Positions 9,779 to 20,057 of a stretch of DNA of 64,000 nt are shown in pieces. The notes below the pieces were generated by a model, which was not told where the DNA came from, did no database searches, and saw only the letters and a program-made list of their open reading frames with translations. Made by a program: the position numbers and the translations under genes. Within the stretch, counting starts at the first letter, position 1; each line of letters opens with the position of its first letter. The DNA comes from Clostridium sp. CAG:1000 (lineage in GTDB: Bacteria; Bacillota_I; Bacilli_A; RF39; UBA660). Where the stretch lies: positions 1 to 64,000 of the forward strand of contig HG000339.1 of NCBI GenBank assembly GCA_000436975.1, read 5' to 3'.

Positions 9779-10174
9779 CTACCATACATAAGCTAAAACT
9801 TCTCCACCAAGATTTTTGCTTCTTGCTTCCTTATCAGTCATTAATCCTTCTGATGTTGAAACAATAGCAATTCCAAGTCCGTTTAAAACTCTTGGCATTT
9901 CATCAGCTTTAGCATATACACGTAATCCTGGTTTACTAATTCTTTTAAGGCCAGTGATTACTCTTTCTTTAGTTTTTGAATATTTAAGATTTAAAACGAT
10001 CATTTCACCAACAGCTAATTTATTAGTGTCATATCCATCTATAAATCCTTCTTTAGTTAAAATATCTGCAATACCACGAGTCATTTTAGTACCAGGTATT
10101 TCAACAGTTTTATACTTCATAGCATTAGCATTACGAATTCTTGTAAGCATATCTGCTATAGTGTCATTAACCAT
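9779..10174 (-). CDS. rpsH: 30S ribosomal protein S8
   Basis: 131 residues. It begins [19 protein letters not shown] and carries the C-terminal [26 protein letters not shown] signature. S8 binds the central domain of 16S rRNA and in some bacteria represses the spc operon. The 71-bp gap before it is the largest inside the spc genes and contains a small possible hairpin (TTAAC and GTTAA). Confidence 0.97.
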   Translation of the reverse strand: MVNDTIADMLTRIRNANAMKYKTVEIPGTKMTRGIADILTKEGFIDGYDTNKLAVGEMIVLNLKYSKTKERVITGLKRISKPGLRVYAKADEMPRVLNGLGIAIVSTSEGLMTDKEARSKNLGGEVLAYVW

Positions 10175-10245
10175 TATAGGCCTCCCTTCTTATTAACATA
10201 ACGCCTGTTAATTTTGGTTTTTATTGTTTTAATTAGGTTTAAATC

Positions 10246-10431
10246 CTACCAACTAGATTTTTTAACACCAGGAATTTGTCCTTTGTATGCTAGTTCTCTA
10301 AAGCAAATACGACATAAACCGAATTTACTTAATACGCCGTGTGGACGTCCACATCTAGAACATCTAGTATAATTTCTTGTAGAGAATTTACTTCCTCTTT
10401 GTTGTGATATTAATTTACTTTTCTTTGCCAT
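10246..10431 (-). CDS. rpsZ: 30S ribosomal protein S14, zinc-binding (type Z)
   Basis: 61 residues, the short form of S14. The zinc ribbon is intact: CSRCGRP and, after a GLC segment, CRIC. Two Cys pairs bind structural zinc. It lies between rplE and rpsH, as in Firmicutes and mollicutes. Confidence 0.97.
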   Translation of the reverse strand: MAKKSKLISQQRGSKFSTRNYTRCSRCGRPHGVLSKFGLCRICFRELAYKGQIPGVKKSSW

Positions 10432-10445
10432 AAATATTTCCTTTC

Positions 10446-10985
10446 CTACTTTCTAAAAGGTAACCCAAATTCTGTTAATAAAGCTAAAGCTTCTTCATTT
10501 GTTTTAGCAGTTGTAACGATTACAATATCTAATCCTCTAACTTTAATAACTTGATCGTATTCTACTTCAGGAAATACTAATTGTTCTTTGATACCAAGAG
10601 TATAATTACCTCTTCCATCAAAACTGTTTTTAGATATACCTCTAAAGTCTCTAACTCTAGGAAGAGCAATTGTAATAAGTTTATTTAAGAAGTTATACAT
10701 ATTATCTCCTCTTAAAGTGACCTTACATCCAATTTTGTTTCCTTCTCTTAATTTGAAACCTGCGATTGATTTTTTAGCAGTAGTTATTACTGGCTTTTGT
10801 CCAGCAATTGCCTCTAAATCACGAACAGCTGCATCTAAAAACTTTTGGTCATTAACAGCATCTCCGACACCCATATTTAAAACGATCTTTTCAATCTTAG
10901 GTACTTGCATTTTAGTAGTGTAGTTAAACTTCTTAGTTAAATTTGGAACTATTTCTTCTTCATATAATTTTTTTAAAGTTTCCAT
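10446..10985 (-). CDS. rplE: 50S ribosomal protein L5
   Basis: 179 residues. Typical blocks are [35 protein letters not shown] and the end [17 protein letters not shown]5 binds 5S rRNA and contacts S13 and P-site tRNA. It is 8 bp after rplX. Confidence 0.97.
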   Translation of the reverse strand: METLKKLYEEEIVPNLTKKFNYTTKMQVPKIEKIVLNMGVGDAVNDQKFLDAAVRDLEAIAGQKPVITTAKKSIAGFKLREGNKIGCKVTLRGDNMYNFLNKLITIALPRVRDFRGISKNSFDGRGNYTLGIKEQLVFPEVEYDQVIKVRGLDIVIVTTAKTNEEALALLTEFGLPFRK

Positions 10986-10993
10986 TTGTTCAC

Positions 10994-11308
10994 CTACTTA
11001 CTTTCTTCATCTTTTTTCTTAGAAGCTTTTTTAGTTGTTTTCTTAGCTACATTTTTTTCCTCTTTTTTAGCTTCCTTTTTAGTTTCTTTTTTATCTAGTA
11101 CTTTTACATTTGATACATGAATTGGTGCTTCTACTTCAAGAATTCCACCAGTTTCATTTTGACGATTAGGTTTAACATGTTTTTTAACCATATTTATTCC
11201 GTCTACTAAAACTTTTGATTCACTTCTTAATACTTTAAGTACTTTTCCTTCTTTTCCTTTATTACTTCCTGTAATAACACGAACATTATCTCCAACTTTT
11301 ATTTTCAT
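10994..11308 (-). CDS. rplX: 50S ribosomal protein L24 with lysine-rich tail
   Basis: 104 residues. The KOW motif starts [23 protein letters not shown], and [10 protein letters not shown] follows. After the normal end (near [10 protein letters not shown]) there is a low-complexity tail of about 28 residues rich in Lys, Glu and Ala. L24 starts 50S assembly. Confidence 0.96.
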   Translation of the reverse strand: MKIKVGDNVRVITGSNKGKEGKVLKVLRSESKVLVDGINMVKKHVKPNRQNETGGILEVEAPIHVSNVKVLDKKETKKEAKKEEKNVAKKTTKKASKKKDEESK

Positions 11309-11317
11309 GCTATCCTC

Positions 11318-11686
11318 CTATAATACTTCTGGAGCTAGTGAAACAATTTTCATAAAGTTCTTATCACGAAGTTCACGAGCTACAGGTCCTAGAACACGAG
11401 TTCCTACAGGACTATTATCATCTTTAATTAGTACACAAGCATTGTCGTCAAATTTAATATGACTACCATCTGCTCTTTTTACACCTTGAACTGTTCTTAC
11501 TATAACAGCTTTTACTACTTTTCCTTTTGGAGTATTTGAATTTGGTATTGCTTTTTTAACAGTAGCAACAACAACATCTCCAATATTACCACTTTTAACT
11601 TTGCTTCCACCAAGTACTCTGATTACTAAAAGTTCACGAGCGCCTGAATTGTCAGCAACCTTTAAACGGCTTTCTGGTTGTATCAT
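11318..11686 (-). CDS. rplN: 50S ribosomal protein L14
   Basis: 122 residues, highly conserved. It starts [21 protein letters not shown], has the [18 protein letters not shown] centre and ends [13 protein letters not shown]14 forms inter-subunit bridges with 16S rRNA. The gene order rpsQ, rplN, rplX is standard. Confidence 0.98.
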   Translation of the reverse strand: MIQPESRLKVADNSGARELLVIRVLGGSKVKSGNIGDVVVATVKKAIPNSNTPKGKVVKAVIVRTVQGVKRADGSHIKFDDNACVLIKDDNSPVGTRVLGPVARELRDKNFMKIVSLAPEVL

Positions 11687-11700
11687 AACTCTCTCCTTTC

Positions 11701-11958
11701 TTAAAGAATAACAGCTTCCTCAACAATACTATCTAATACATATCTTTTTGTTTTAGATAGAGGGCGAGAAGAGACAACTTTAACGATATCTCCAACTTTA
11801 GCTTTGTTATCCTCATCATGTACTGAATACTTTTTAGTAGTTTTTACATTCTTTTTGTAAAGTGGATGCTTTTTATAAGTAACAACTGCAATTGTGATAG
11901 TTTTATCATTACTTGCACTTACAACTTTTCCAACTAATTCTTGTTTCTTGTTTTCCAT
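11701..11958 (-). CDS. rpsQ: 30S ribosomal protein S17
   Basis: 85 residues, an OB-fold protein. It shows [51 protein letters not shown]. It abuts rpmC, sharing one base. Confidence 0.96.
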   Translation of the reverse strand: MENKKQELVGKVVSASNDKTITIAVVTYKKHPLYKKNVKTTKKYSVHDEDNKAKVGDIVKVVSSRPLSKTKRYVLDSIVEEAVIL

Positions 11959-12164
11959 TATTTGCTATCCTCCTTACTTAATTCACGTTCTCTAATAACA
12001 GTTTTAATTTTAGCTACCTCATGTCTTAATTCTTTAATTTTGTGAGGTTTTTCTAAACTACCAGTAGAAGCAGCGAATTTTAAATTGAATAATTCTTTTT
12101 TGTTTTCTTCAAGTTTCTTACTTAAATCTTCAGTGGTTAATTTTCTTATTTCTGCGATTTTCAT
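11958..12164 (-). CDS. rpmC: 50S ribosomal protein L29
   Basis: 68 residues, two helices. It starts [20 protein letters not shown] and has LFNLKFAASTGSLEKPHKI. L29 lies at the tunnel exit, where trigger factor and SRP dock. It overlaps rplP by one base. Confidence 0.96.
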   Translation of the reverse strand: MKIAEIRKLTTEDLSKKLEENKKELFNLKFAASTGSLEKPHKIKELRHEVAKIKTVIRERELSKEDSK

Positions 12165-12586
12165 TATTTAGCCACTTCCTTTGCTACAAATTTTGTTTTG
12201 ATAGGTAATTTATGACCAGCAAGTCTAAATGCTTCACGAGCAATTTCTTCAGTAACATCAGTCATTTCAAACATGATTTTACCTTCTTTAACTACTGCTG
12301 CCCATTCTTCAACATTACCTTTTCCACTACCCATACGAACCTCGGCAGGTTTCTTAGTTCTAGCTAAGTGTGGGAAAATGTTAATAAATACTTTCCCTCT
12401 TTTGAATGACTTCATATAACGAGTCATTGCAATTCTTGCTGCTTCAATTTGTCTAGCAGTGATATAAGCTCCTTCTTTAGCCATAAGTCCATACTCACCA
12501 TAACTTAAAGTAGTATTTCCTTTTGCCTTTCCTTCATAACTTATTCTATGAGGTTTTCTATATTTAGTTCTCTTTGGAATTAACAT
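12164..12586 (-). CDS. rplP: 50S ribosomal protein L16
   Basis: 140 residues from the chosen ATG (12584-12586), giving [20 protein letters not shown], the normal L16 start, with AAGGGAGGT at proper spacing. An in-frame extension upstream to 12628 lacks homology and would lie inside rpsC. The end of rpsC overlaps the start of rplP by 23 bp. L16 organises the A-site region of 23S rRNA. Confidence 0.96.
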   Translation of the reverse strand: MLIPKRTKYRKPHRISYEGKAKGNTTLSYGEYGLMAKEGAYITARQIEAARIAMTRYMKSFKRGKVFINIFPHLARTKKPAEVRMGSGKGNVEEWAAVVKEGKIMFEMTDVTEEIAREAFRLAGHKLPIKTKFVAKEVAK

Positions 12587-13241
12587 CTTTTTTACCTCCC
12601 TTATTCTTTTTAGCAGGAAGTATTTCACCTTTGTAAATCCATACTTTTACACCGATTTTACCATAGATAGTATCAGCTTCTCTATGGGCATAATCAATAT
12701 CAGCTCTTAAAGTATGTAGAGGTACAGTTCCTTCTGAATATCCTTCAGTACGAGCCATTTCAGCTCCACCAAGTCTACCAGAAACAGCAACTTTAATACC
12801 AACAGCTCCTGCTTTCATTGCATTTCTAATTGCTCTTTTTTGAGCAGCTCTGAATGAAGCCCTATTTTGAATTTGAAGTGCAATTGATTCAGCTACTAAT
12901 GCAGCATTTAAATCAGGATTCTTAACTTCAACTATTGATAAATAGATTTCTTCTCCAGTTAATTTTTGTAATGCTTTTTTATGTCTTTCAATATCAGCTC
13001 CACCTTTACCGATTACAACACCTGGTTTAGATGTACTGATAGTTACGTTTGTTCTTTTATTATTTCTTTCAATTATGATAGAAGCAACTGAACACCCTTT
13101 CAATTCTTTATCTAAATATTTTCTGATCTTTAAATCAGCATTTAAATACTTAGCAAAATCTTTAGTTGGTGCATACCATTTACTTTCCCAGTCTTTATTG
13201 ATACCTATTCTAAGTCCAACTGGATTTACCTTTTGCCCCAT
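12564..13241 (-). CDS. rpsC: 30S ribosomal protein S3
   Basis: 225 residues. It starts [21 protein letters not shown], with a type II KH domain ([18 protein letters not shown]) and a C-terminal domain ([31 protein letters not shown]). S3 forms part of the mRNA entry channel. It lies 3 bp after rplV and overlaps rplP. Confidence 0.97.
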   Translation of the reverse strand: MGQKVNPVGLRIGINKDWESKWYAPTKDFAKYLNADLKIRKYLDKELKGCSVASIIIERNNKRTNVTISTSKPGVVIGKGGADIERHKKALQKLTGEEIYLSIVEVKNPDLNAALVAESIALQIQNRASFRAAQKRAIRNAMKAGAVGIKVAVSGRLGGAEMARTEGYSEGTVPLHTLRADIDYAHREADTIYGKIGVKVWIYKGEILPAKKNKGGKKDVNSKEN

Positions 13242-13244
13242 GTG

Positions 13245-13595
13245 TTAGTCCTCCTTCTTAGTCATATTGTCTGTTACACAAACATAAATATGACTTGTTC
13301 TATGATAATTTTTAGCAACTCTTGAATGAGATGCAGCTTTTCTTCTTTTTAAAGTTCTTCCTTCATTAATATAAGTTTCTTTAATTACTAAGTTTTCCTT
13401 ATCAGCTCCAAAGTTATTTACAGCATTTGCAACTGCAGAATTTAGAACTTTTATAATTAATCTACTTGCTTTAGTGTTAGTAGTTAGTAGAATAGCTTCA
13501 GCTTGAGATACTTTTTTACCTCTAATAAGATCAAGAGTCATTCTTGCTTTTCTAGGTGCTATTTGAGCTCCTTTATGTATACTATAAGTTTCCAT
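13245..13595 (-). CDS. rplV: 50S ribosomal protein L22
   Basis: 116 residues. It has PRKARMTLDLIRGKKVSQAEAIL and the tunnel-lining hairpin region ending RTLKRRKAASHSRVAKNYHRTSHIYV. L22 lines the exit tunnel and is a macrolide-resistance locus in other bacteria. It lies between rpsS and rpsC. Confidence 0.97.
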   Translation of the reverse strand: METYSIHKGAQIAPRKARMTLDLIRGKKVSQAEAILLTTNTKASRLIIKVLNSAVANAVNNFGADKENLVIKETYINEGRTLKRRKAASHSRVAKNYHRTSHIYVCVTDNMTKKED

Positions 13596-13605
13596 CTCTT
13601 ACCTC

Positions 13606-13875
13606 CTACTTCTTGCCGCTTCCAGCATGTCCACCAAACTTACGAGTTAAAGCAAATTCGCCAAGTTTGTGTCCTACCATATCTTCTGTTACATATACAG
13701 GAATAAATTCGCGACCATTGTGTACAGCGAATGTATGTCCTACAAAATCAGGATATATAGTTGAACGTCTTGACCAAGTTTTAATTACTTCTTTTTTACC
13801 TTTTTCGTTTAATTCCTTAACTCTTTTTAAAAGTCTAGGAAATGTATAAGGTCCTTTCTTTAAACTTCTTGACAT
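13606..13875 (-). CDS. rpsS: 30S ribosomal protein S19
   Basis: 89 residues. It begins [19 protein letters not shown] and carries [41 protein letters not shown] sequence, diagnostic for S19. It lies in the 30S head with S13. Confidence 0.97.
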   Translation of the reverse strand: MSRSLKKGPYTFPRLLKRVKELNEKGKKEVIKTWSRRSTIYPDFVGHTFAVHNGREFIPVYVTEDMVGHKLGEFALTRKFGGHAGSGKK

Positions 13876-13896
13876 TTGTTACGGTTCCTTTCTTAA

Positions 13897-14727
13897 TTAT
13901 TTCTTACGTCTACTCATGATTAATTTCTCAGATGCTTTTTTAGTCTTTCTAGTCTTAAGTCCTAATGCTGGTTTACCCCAAGGAGTCATTGGTTGTGCAC
14001 GTCCTACTGGAGCTCTACCTTCACCACCACCATGTGGGTGATCATTAGGGTTCATAACAGATCCACGAACTGTAGGTCTAATTCCCATATGTCTTTTTCT
14101 TCCAGCTTTTCCTAAATTTACTAATTCATAATCAGTGTTTCCAACTTCACCAACAGTTGCACGACATGCTCCAAGAACTTTTCTGGTTTCTCCACTTCTA
14201 AGTCTTAAAATAACATATTTTCCTTCTTTACCTAGAATTTGTACACTAGAACCAGCACTTCTTGCAAATTTAGCTCCTGCTCCAGGATTTAATTCAACAT
14301 TGTGAACTAAAGTACCTACTGGAATGTTTTCTAATGGTAATGCGTTACCAACTTTGATATCAGCATTAACTCCACTTTCAATTTTATCTCCAACTTTTAA
14401 ATTAAGTGGAGCAATTATATATCTTTTTTCTCCATCAGCATAATTAATTAATGCGATGTTAGCACTTCTGTTTGGATCATATTCAATTGAAGCAACTCTA
14501 CCTTCAATACCGTCTTTATTTCTCTTGAAATCGATTAAACGATACTTTTGTCTAACTCCTCCACCAATATGACGAACAGTTATTTTACCTTGATTATTTC
14601 TTCCGCCTGTTTTACTTTTTTTAACAAGAAGGCTTTTTGTAGGAGTCTTTTTAGTAATTTCAGTATTAATTAAAGTACTCATCCCTCTTGTTCCAGGAGT
14701 ATTAGGCTTATAATTCTTTATTGGCAT
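13897..14727 (-). CDS. rplB: 50S ribosomal protein L2
   Basis: 276 residues, full length. It starts [17 protein letters not shown] and contains the conserved [22 protein letters not shown], in which the His near the peptidyl-transferase centre is kept. L2 is needed for subunit joining. Confidence 0.98.
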   Translation of the reverse strand: MPIKNYKPNTPGTRGMSTLINTEITKKTPTKSLLVKKSKTGGRNNQGKITVRHIGGGVRQKYRLIDFKRNKDGIEGRVASIEYDPNRSANIALINYADGEKRYIIAPLNLKVGDKIESGVNADIKVGNALPLENIPVGTLVHNVELNPGAGAKFARSAGSSVQILGKEGKYVILRLRSGETRKVLGACRATVGEVGNTDYELVNLGKAGRKRHMGIRPTVRGSVMNPNDHPHGGGEGRAPVGRAQPMTPWGKPALGLKTRKTKKASEKLIMSRRKK

Positions 14728-14737
14728 ATTTTCCCTC

Positions 14738-15001
14738 CTAGTATTCTATAGAAGATCCTTCAGCAAGTTTAACATATGCTTTTTTATAAGCAGAAGTTAA
14801 TCCTGTATATCTTCCAACTCTTCTTTTCTTTTGTACAGCATTTACAGTATTTACATTAACTACTTTAACTCCGAATAATTTTTCGATTTCATTCTTAATT
14901 TGAGTCTTATTAGCTTTTTTGTTTACCTTAAATACATATACATTATTTGCTTTTAAACTTTCACTTTTCTCAGTAATAACTGGTGCTAAGATAATATTCA
15001 T
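14738..15001 (-). CDS. rplW: 50S ribosomal protein L23
   Basis: 87 residues. It starts [14 protein letters not shown] and has [22 protein letters not shown] and the loop [13 protein letters not shown]23 is the docking point for trigger factor and SRP at the tunnel exit. It overlaps rplD by one base. Confidence 0.96.
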   Translation of the reverse strand: MNIILAPVITEKSESLKANNVYVFKVNKKANKTQIKNEIEKLFGVKVVNVNTVNAVQKKRRVGRYTGLTSAYKKAYVKLAEGSSIEY

Positions 15002-15624
15002 TAGTTAAGCACCTCCTCAATTTTCTTAACTGAAGATTCATCAATTACTAAGTAGTTAGCAGCTACGATATCTAAAACATTTATTTCGTCAGTAGCAAGA
15101 ACAGCAACTTTATTATTGTTTCTTGAAGCTAAGAATAAGTTTTCATTATCATCACTATAAACTACAACTGCTTTACCATTTACTTTTAAATTTCCCAAAA
15201 CTTCATTAAATGCCTTAGTTTTATTACTATCTAAGTTGTAATTTTCAACTACGATTAATTCTTTGCCTTGGAATTTAGCAGATAAAGCACTCTTTAATGC
15301 TAATCTTCTTTCTTTTCTATTTTGTTTTTTATCATATTTTCTTGGCTTTGGTCCAAAAACAATTCCACCACCTGGCCATTGTGGGCTTCTAGTAGATCCT
15401 TGTCTTGCATTACCAGTACCTTTTTGTTTGTATGGTTTTCTTCCACCACCAGATACTTCACTTCTAGTTTTTGTAGAAGCAGTTCCTTGTCTTAATGAAG
15501 CTTGAGCAAGAACAATTGCATCATGCATAACAGGCTCATTAACTTCGATGTTCCATACTGCATCTTTTAATGTTAAATCTTTAACTTTTTCACCCTTAAG
15601 GTTTAATACTTGAGTTTTTGCCAT
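15001..15624 (-). CDS. rplD: 50S ribosomal protein L4
   Basis: 207 residues. It contains the tunnel loop region KTRSEVSGGGRKPYKQKGTGNARQGS and SPQWPGGGIVFGPKPRKY. In E. coli L4 also represses its own S10 operon; whether it does so here is unknown. It abuts rplC by one base. Confidence 0.97.
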   Translation of the reverse strand: MAKTQVLNLKGEKVKDLTLKDAVWNIEVNEPVMHDAIVLAQASLRQGTASTKTRSEVSGGGRKPYKQKGTGNARQGSTRSPQWPGGGIVFGPKPRKYDKKQNRKERRLALKSALSAKFQGKELIVVENYNLDSNKTKAFNEVLGNLKVNGKAVVVYSDDNENLFLASRNNNKVAVLATDEINVLDIVAANYLVIDESSVKKIEEVLN

Positions 15625-16409
15625 TATTCAGAAACCTCCTTACTTTCAGCAGTTTCAGTTACTTCTTCGTTTACTACTTCGTTAGCATTATTTTCAACGA
15701 CTTCATTTTCACTAACAATAGATTCTTCAGAAGCTTCATCTACTACTTCTTCATAAGAGATTAATTCTACAGGAGAATAATTCTTATCGCCCTTAATAGC
15801 GGCCTTAATAAATACATATGAATTTTTTGGTCCTGGAACATTACCACTAACTAAGATGTAATTATTTTCAACATCTACATCAACAATCATAAGATTTTGA
15901 ATAGTGATTTGTTCATGCCCCATATGTCCTGGTAATTTCTTACCTTTTAAAACTCTCATTGGTCTCATTGTACCCATAGAACCTACTCTTCTATGATATG
16001 TAGAACCATGAGTTTCAGGTCCACGAGATTGATTCCATCTCTTAATAACACCTTGGAAACCTTTTCCTTTTGATGTACCAGTTACATCAACAGTGTCTCC
16101 TTTACTAAATACATCAGCACTCAATACTTGACCAAGAGTGTAAGATGATGTATCTACTCCTCTTATTTCTTTTAAGAAGCGCTTAGGTGATGTATTTGCC
16201 TTCTTTACATGTCCCATTTCAGGTCTATTAGATGATTTTTCTTTTTTATCAAAAGCACCTAACTGTAAAGCATTATACCCATCTTTTTCAACTGTTTTGA
16301 TTTGAGTTACAACATTAGGTTTAACTTCAACAACAGTAACAGGTATTAATTTTCCGTCAGTTGTGAATACTTGAGTCATTCCAACTTTACGTCCTAAGAT
16401 TCCTTTCAT
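15624..16409 (-). CDS. rplC: 50S ribosomal protein L3 with acidic C-terminal extension
   Basis: 261 residues against about 209 usually. The normal L3 (about 1-208) is clear: [47 protein letters not shown] and [15 protein letters not shown]. After KGDKNY there is a tail of about 50 residues made mostly of Glu, Val, Asn and Ser, strongly acidic and without motifs. The tail is open to the stop codon and followed directly by rplD, so it is not a frameshift artefact. L3 touches the peptidyl-transferase centre. Confidence 0.96.
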   Translation of the reverse strand: MKGILGRKVGMTQVFTTDGKLIPVTVVEVKPNVVTQIKTVEKDGYNALQLGAFDKKEKSSNRPEMGHVKKANTSPKRFLKEIRGVDTSSYTLGQVLSADVFSKGDTVDVTGTSKGKGFQGVIKRWNQSRGPETHGSTYHRRVGSMGTMRPMRVLKGKKLPGHMGHEQITIQNLMIVDVDVENNYILVSGNVPGPKNSYVFIKAAIKGDKNYSPVELISYEEVVDEASEESIVSENEVVENNANEVVNEEVTETAESKEVSE

Positions 16410-16430
16410 TTTTTCCTTTCCTTTCCTAAA

Positions 16431-16739
16431 TTACTTTTTAATTTGAATTTCAACTCCACTTGGTAAATCCAAATGAGCAAGAGCATCAATTGTTTCTTTG
16501 CTTGGATTATCGATATCAATTAATCTCTTATGAGTTCTAATTTCAAATTGTTCACGAGAATCTTTATATTTGTGAACAGCTCTTAAAATAGTAATTTTTT
16601 CTATTTCAGTTGGTAGTGGTACAGGCCCACTAACTATTCCACCAGTTCTCTTAACAGTCTCAACAATCTTTGCAGCAGCTTGATCAACACTTCTATGATC
16701 AAATGATTTAAGTCTGATTCTTACTTTGTCTTTAGACAT
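16431..16739 (-). CDS. rpsJ: 30S ribosomal protein S10
   Basis: 102 residues, first gene of the supercluster. It shows [34 protein letters not shown] and [16 protein letters not shown]10 is a head protein and, with NusB, part of antitermination. GAAGGAGG lies just before the start. Confidence 0.98.
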   Translation of the reverse strand: MSKDKVRIRLKSFDHRSVDQAAAKIVETVKRTGGIVSGPVPLPTEIEKITILRAVHKYKDSREQFEIRTHKRLIDIDNPSKETIDALAHLDLPSGVEIQIKK

Positions 16740-16870
16740 ATTAATTTCCTCCTTCGCCTATAATTTTTTTATAGACTAGCTCAATGCGAATTACCTGATT
16801 TTAAATTAGATTTACAATTCAACCTAACCTGGTGTATCAGCAACCTCGCACATCATCACTAAGTCGTTTC
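16740..16870 (-). promoter_or_regulatory. S10-cluster 5' leader
   Basis: About 125 bases of untranslated leader between the promoter and rpsJ. The minus strand contains GTGCGAGGTTGCTGATACACC, much like a segment I recall upstream of rpsJ in other Firmicutes, and a short CTATAA/TTATAG hairpin just before the ribosome-binding site. A regulatory role is inferred from position and resemblance only. Confidence 0.45.
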
Positions 16871-16875
16871 ATCTA

Positions 16876-16904
16876 ATTATATTGCAAAACAAAAGAAAAA
16901 TCAA
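16876..16904 (-). promoter_or_regulatory. Promoter of the S10-spc-alpha cluster
   Basis: On the minus strand TTGATT (16899-16904) and TATAAT (16876-16881) are 17 bp apart. The -35 box overlaps the stop codon of the upstream tlyA gene. No other good promoter or terminator was seen until 2754, so about 14 kb may be one transcription unit. Confidence 0.75.
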
Positions 16905-17710
16905 GCATTTTTTACCTTTTTCTCGATTTTTCTTAAAGTTTTAAATGATTCATTAATTACTTTTTCAATATTATATCCTTTTAAAGACTTGGTATTTTTA
17001 AAATATGCTAAATATTCAATATTTCCATCCCCTCCACATACAGGAGAATATGTAAGCCCGTTTAAATAGAGATTATATTTTTCAAAACTATTTATTACAC
17101 TCACTAAAACATCATTATGAACTTTCTTATTTAAAATTACCCCTTTATATTTTCTCGATACTTCGCTTCCACATTCAAATTGAGGTTTTATTAAACATAT
17201 TATTTCATTCAGATTTAAACCAGATAATTTTTCTAATAATTTTGTCACCGATATAAAAGAAACATCAATTGTTGCTAGATTCGCATCATTAAGTATTTCA
17301 TCATCAATAGTTCTAAAATCAGTATTTTCATATACGTTAACCTTAGGGTTGTTTCTAATTTCAGAGACAAGTTGATTACTTCCAACATCTATAGCATATA
17401 TTTTAGAAACACCATTTTTAAGAGCGCAATCACTAAAACCGCCAGTGGAAGAACCAATATCTACCATTATCTTATTACTTAAATTTATATTAAATTCACT
17501 AAGTGCCTTTTCTAATTTCAGCCCACCCCTAGAAACATATTTTAATATCGATGTTGAAACTTCAATTTTAGTGTTACCATTTACCAAAAATGAACTTTTG
17601 GTAATCACTTCGTCATCACATTTAATGTTTCCGTTTTTAATTTCCATTTGAGCCTTATTTCGGCTTGCAAAAAGGCCTCTATCAACTAGTTCTATATCTA
17701 ATCTACTCAT
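16901..17710 (-). CDS. tlyA: TlyA family rRNA methyltransferase / S4-FtsJ protein
   Basis: 269 residues. An S4 RNA-binding domain (about 1-60: RLDIELVDRGLFASRNKAQ) is followed by an FtsJ-like methyltransferase with SRGGLKLEKAL and the SAM site VDIGSSTGGFSDCAL. The family methylates the 2'-OH of 16S and/or 23S rRNA; TlyA itself is known from Mycobacterium. It stops at UGA. It overlaps gpmI by 8 bp, so the two are likely coupled. In many Firmicutes tlyA is followed by argR, recN and spoIVB; here gpmI is its partner. Confidence 0.9.
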   Translation of the reverse strand: MSRLDIELVDRGLFASRNKAQMEIKNGNIKCDDEVITKSSFLVNGNTKIEVSTSILKYVSRGGLKLEKALSEFNINLSNKIMVDIGSSTGGFSDCALKNGVSKIYAIDVGSNQLVSEIRNNPKVNVYENTDFRTIDDEILNDANLATIDVSFISVTKLLEKLSGLNLNEIICLIKPQFECGSEVSRKYKGVILNKKVHNDVLVSVINSFEKYNLYLNGLTYSPVCGGDGNIEYLAYFKNTKSLKGYNIEKVINESFKTLRKIEKKVKNA

Positions 17711-19208
17711 TTTTAATAATCAAACTTTCCCCAGTCATTTCATTTGGTCTGCTTATTTCATAAACATCTGTTATTGTCGGAACAACATCACACAAAGAGC
17801 CCTCTTTTTTAAGTTTGTATTTATCATTACAAATAACAAATGGTACCTTGTCGCAAGTGTGACCTGTCATCACATTACCATCTTCATCTTTCATATACTC
17901 ACAATTACCATGATCAGATGTAATTACTAAATCATAAAAATTATCTTCTGCTTTTTCAAGTATTTTACCAACACAGAAGTCACATGCCTCAAGAGCTCTT
18001 ATACATGCAGGGATATTGCCAGTGTGCCCAACCATATCGGGGTTTGCAAAATTAACTAAAATAAAATCAAAATCCTTATCTATTGCATCTAAAACAGCTT
18101 GCGTTATTTCACCAACACTCATTTCTGGTCTAGCGTCATACTTGGCAACGTTTTGAGATGGCACTAATATCTTATATAAATTTTTATCATTAAAATCCTC
18201 GCAACCATCAAAATAATATGTAACGTGAGGATACTTTTCAGACTCGGCTATTCTAGCCTGTTTAAAATCAAGTCCGGCTAAATAAGACCCAAATGTATTT
18301 GTAATAGGTTCATTGGCATATGCACAATCTACTTTGCCATTTAAATCATATAATGATACAACTCTAATATCTTTAAACTTTTTAGTAGGAAACATATTAA
18401 ATGCTTTATCTGCAAATGCACTAATTAATTCTTTTAAAGTTTCAGATCTATAATTGGTAAATAATACGCCATCTCCGTCTTTAATCATAGAATTCTTAGT
18501 TATAACACTAGGATTTATATAATCATCGTCAATGTTATTCTTATAGTGAAGTTCTAAACATCTTTCATAGTCTGAAAAAGTATTACCTATATTATGTACC
18601 ATTACATTATAAGCCTTTTTTACTCTATCGTAATTTCCATCCTTATCCATAGCATAATACTTTCCACAAATAGTTCCAACTGTGCCTAGTCCTAGTTTGC
18701 TTACTTTTTGCATAAATTTATTAATGCTTGTTAATGAATTATCATTAATCCTATCACTACTATCAGTTATAAAGTGAAAAATGACAGAAGACACTTTTTT
18801 TATTTTAGCAAGAGCAAGACAGGCGTACAAATGATCCATACTGGCATATACTCTATTATCGCTAATTAAACCGATAATATGAAGCGTTGATTTGTTATCA
18901 TTTACATAATCCATTAAATCTAATAAGCAATCGTTTTCAAAAAAACTTTTATCTTTTATTTTACTATCAATAAGTGTAATGGGTTGTGTTATAACTCTTC
19001 CACATCCAATGGTCATATGACCCGTTTCAGAATTACCAGCTAAGTTTTTAGGTAAACCAACATCACTACCGGATGCAGACAGCTCACTAACTGAATAATT
19101 TGTCATTATTTTAGTTAGATTTGGCAAATTAGCCATTTTAATAGTATTACCTGTATCACTTTTATTTATACCAAAACCATCTAATATTAATAATATTATT
19201 TTTTTCAT
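17703..19208 (-). CDS. gpmI: 2,3-bisphosphoglycerate-independent phosphoglycerate mutase
   Basis: 501 residues, alkaline-phosphatase superfamily. It starts KKIILLILDGFG with a metal-binding Asp and has the catalytic Ser about residue 60 in AGNSETGHMTIGCGR. Further metal ligands are in NFANPDMVGHTG and TSDHGNCE. It interconverts 3- and 2-phosphoglycerate. It has its own promoter between it and the spo0A terminator and is separate from the other glycolytic genes in the window. Confidence 0.96.
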   Translation of the reverse strand: MKKIILLILDGFGINKSDTGNTIKMANLPNLTKIMTNYSVSELSASGSDVGLPKNLAGNSETGHMTIGCGRVITQPITLIDSKIKDKSFFENDCLLDLMDYVNDNKSTLHIIGLISDNRVYASMDHLYACLALAKIKKVSSVIFHFITDSSDRINDNSLTSINKFMQKVSKLGLGTVGTICGKYYAMDKDGNYDRVKKAYNVMVHNIGNTFSDYERCLELHYKNNIDDDYINPSVITKNSMIKDGDGVLFTNYRSETLKELISAFADKAFNMFPTKKFKDIRVVSLYDLNGKVDCAYANEPITNTFGSYLAGLDFKQARIAESEKYPHVTYYFDGCEDFNDKNLYKILVPSQNVAKYDARPEMSVGEITQAVLDAIDKDFDFILVNFANPDMVGHTGNIPACIRALEACDFCVGKILEKAEDNFYDLVITSDHGNCEYMKDEDGNVMTGHTCDKVPFVICNDKYKLKKEGSLCDVVPTITDVYEISRPNEMTGESLIIKNE

Positions 19209-19225
19209 AGTTTTTCACCTACTTA

Positions 19226-19254
19226 ATTTTATCATATATTAAAAAGGTTGTAAA
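19226..19254 (-). promoter_or_regulatory. Promoter of gpmI-tlyA
   Basis: On the minus strand TTTACA (19249-19254) and TAAAAT (19226-19231) are 17 bp apart, directly after the spo0A terminator and about 20 bases before the gpmI start. Confidence 0.6.
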
Positions 19255-19283
19255 AGAAAAATGATTAACGTACATTAATCATT
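19251..19283 (-). terminator. Terminator of spo0A
   Basis: On the minus strand AATGATTAA and TTAATCATT form a 9-bp stem followed by TTTCTTTT. The upstream arm contains the last codons and the stop of spo0A. Confidence 0.7.
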
Positions 19284-20026
19284 TCGAGTCTTAGTTTATC
19301 AGCAATAGTAACTATAAACTCAGAATTAGTAGGTTTTGCCCTATCAATATCAACACTATGTCCAAAAATTTCTTCCATTAATTCAATATCTCCTCTTAAC
19401 CATGATACCTCTATAGCATGTCTAATTGCTCTTTCAACCCTTTGAATAGATGTATTAAATTTCATTGATAATCCTGGATATAAATCTTTTGTGATTCCCC
19501 CAATGTATCCAGGATTTTCATAAACCATCATTATCGCAGTCCTAATAAACTGATAACCTTTAATATGAGACGGTATACCAAGTGCATGCAAAATTTCGGT
19601 TATTTTAATTTGTATGTCCTTGTTACCAAGTTCTATTATTTTATCATTATTTATTTGAGAATTTACTGCATTTGTTATTTTTGCTTCTAAATCCTCTAAA
19701 TTAAATGGCTTTAATGCATAATATCTTACATTATACTCACTTACGTCTCTTATAACGTCTTCTTGATTAAATGATGTCATAACTATAACTTTCTTAGTAA
19801 TTTTGTTATCTTTCATATATTTAAGTACACCAAACCCATCCTTAATAGGCATAACTAAATCCAAAAGTACTATGTCGTACTCCAAATCGCTTTCTAATGC
19901 TTCTATTGCCTCTTCTCCGTTTCTAACGCTTTTAACAACTTCGGCCTTAGTATTATTTTTAAAATATGAACCAACCATGTTTATAATGCTTTCATTATCA
20001 TCCACTACTAAGATTTTAATCTTCAT
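19265..20026 (-). CDS. spo0A: Sporulation master regulator Spo0A
   Basis: 253 residues. The receiver domain (1-120) has the acidic pocket D9-D10, the phosphorylated Asp about D56 in DIVLLDLVMP and the Lys in ALKPF. The C-terminal DNA-binding domain (about 145-253) has the family signature RVERAIRHAIEVSWLRGD and KPTNSEFI. This family is nearly confined to endospore formers, so the organism or its recent ancestor probably sporulates. It is a single-gene unit with its own promoter and terminator. No spoIVB lies beside it. Confidence 0.96.
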   Translation of the reverse strand: MKIKILVVDDNESIINMVGSYFKNNTKAEVVKSVRNGEEAIEALESDLEYDIVLLDLVMPIKDGFGVLKYMKDNKITKKVIVMTSFNQEDVIRDVSEYNVRYYALKPFNLEDLEAKITNAVNSQINNDKIIELGNKDIQIKITEILHALGIPSHIKGYQFIRTAIMMVYENPGYIGGITKDLYPGLSMKFNTSIQRVERAIRHAIEVSWLRGDIELMEEIFGHSVDIDRAKPTNSEFIVTIADKLRLEMINVR

Positions 20027-20057
20027 TCTTTTCTCCTTTATTTTGTTTAGTATATTT

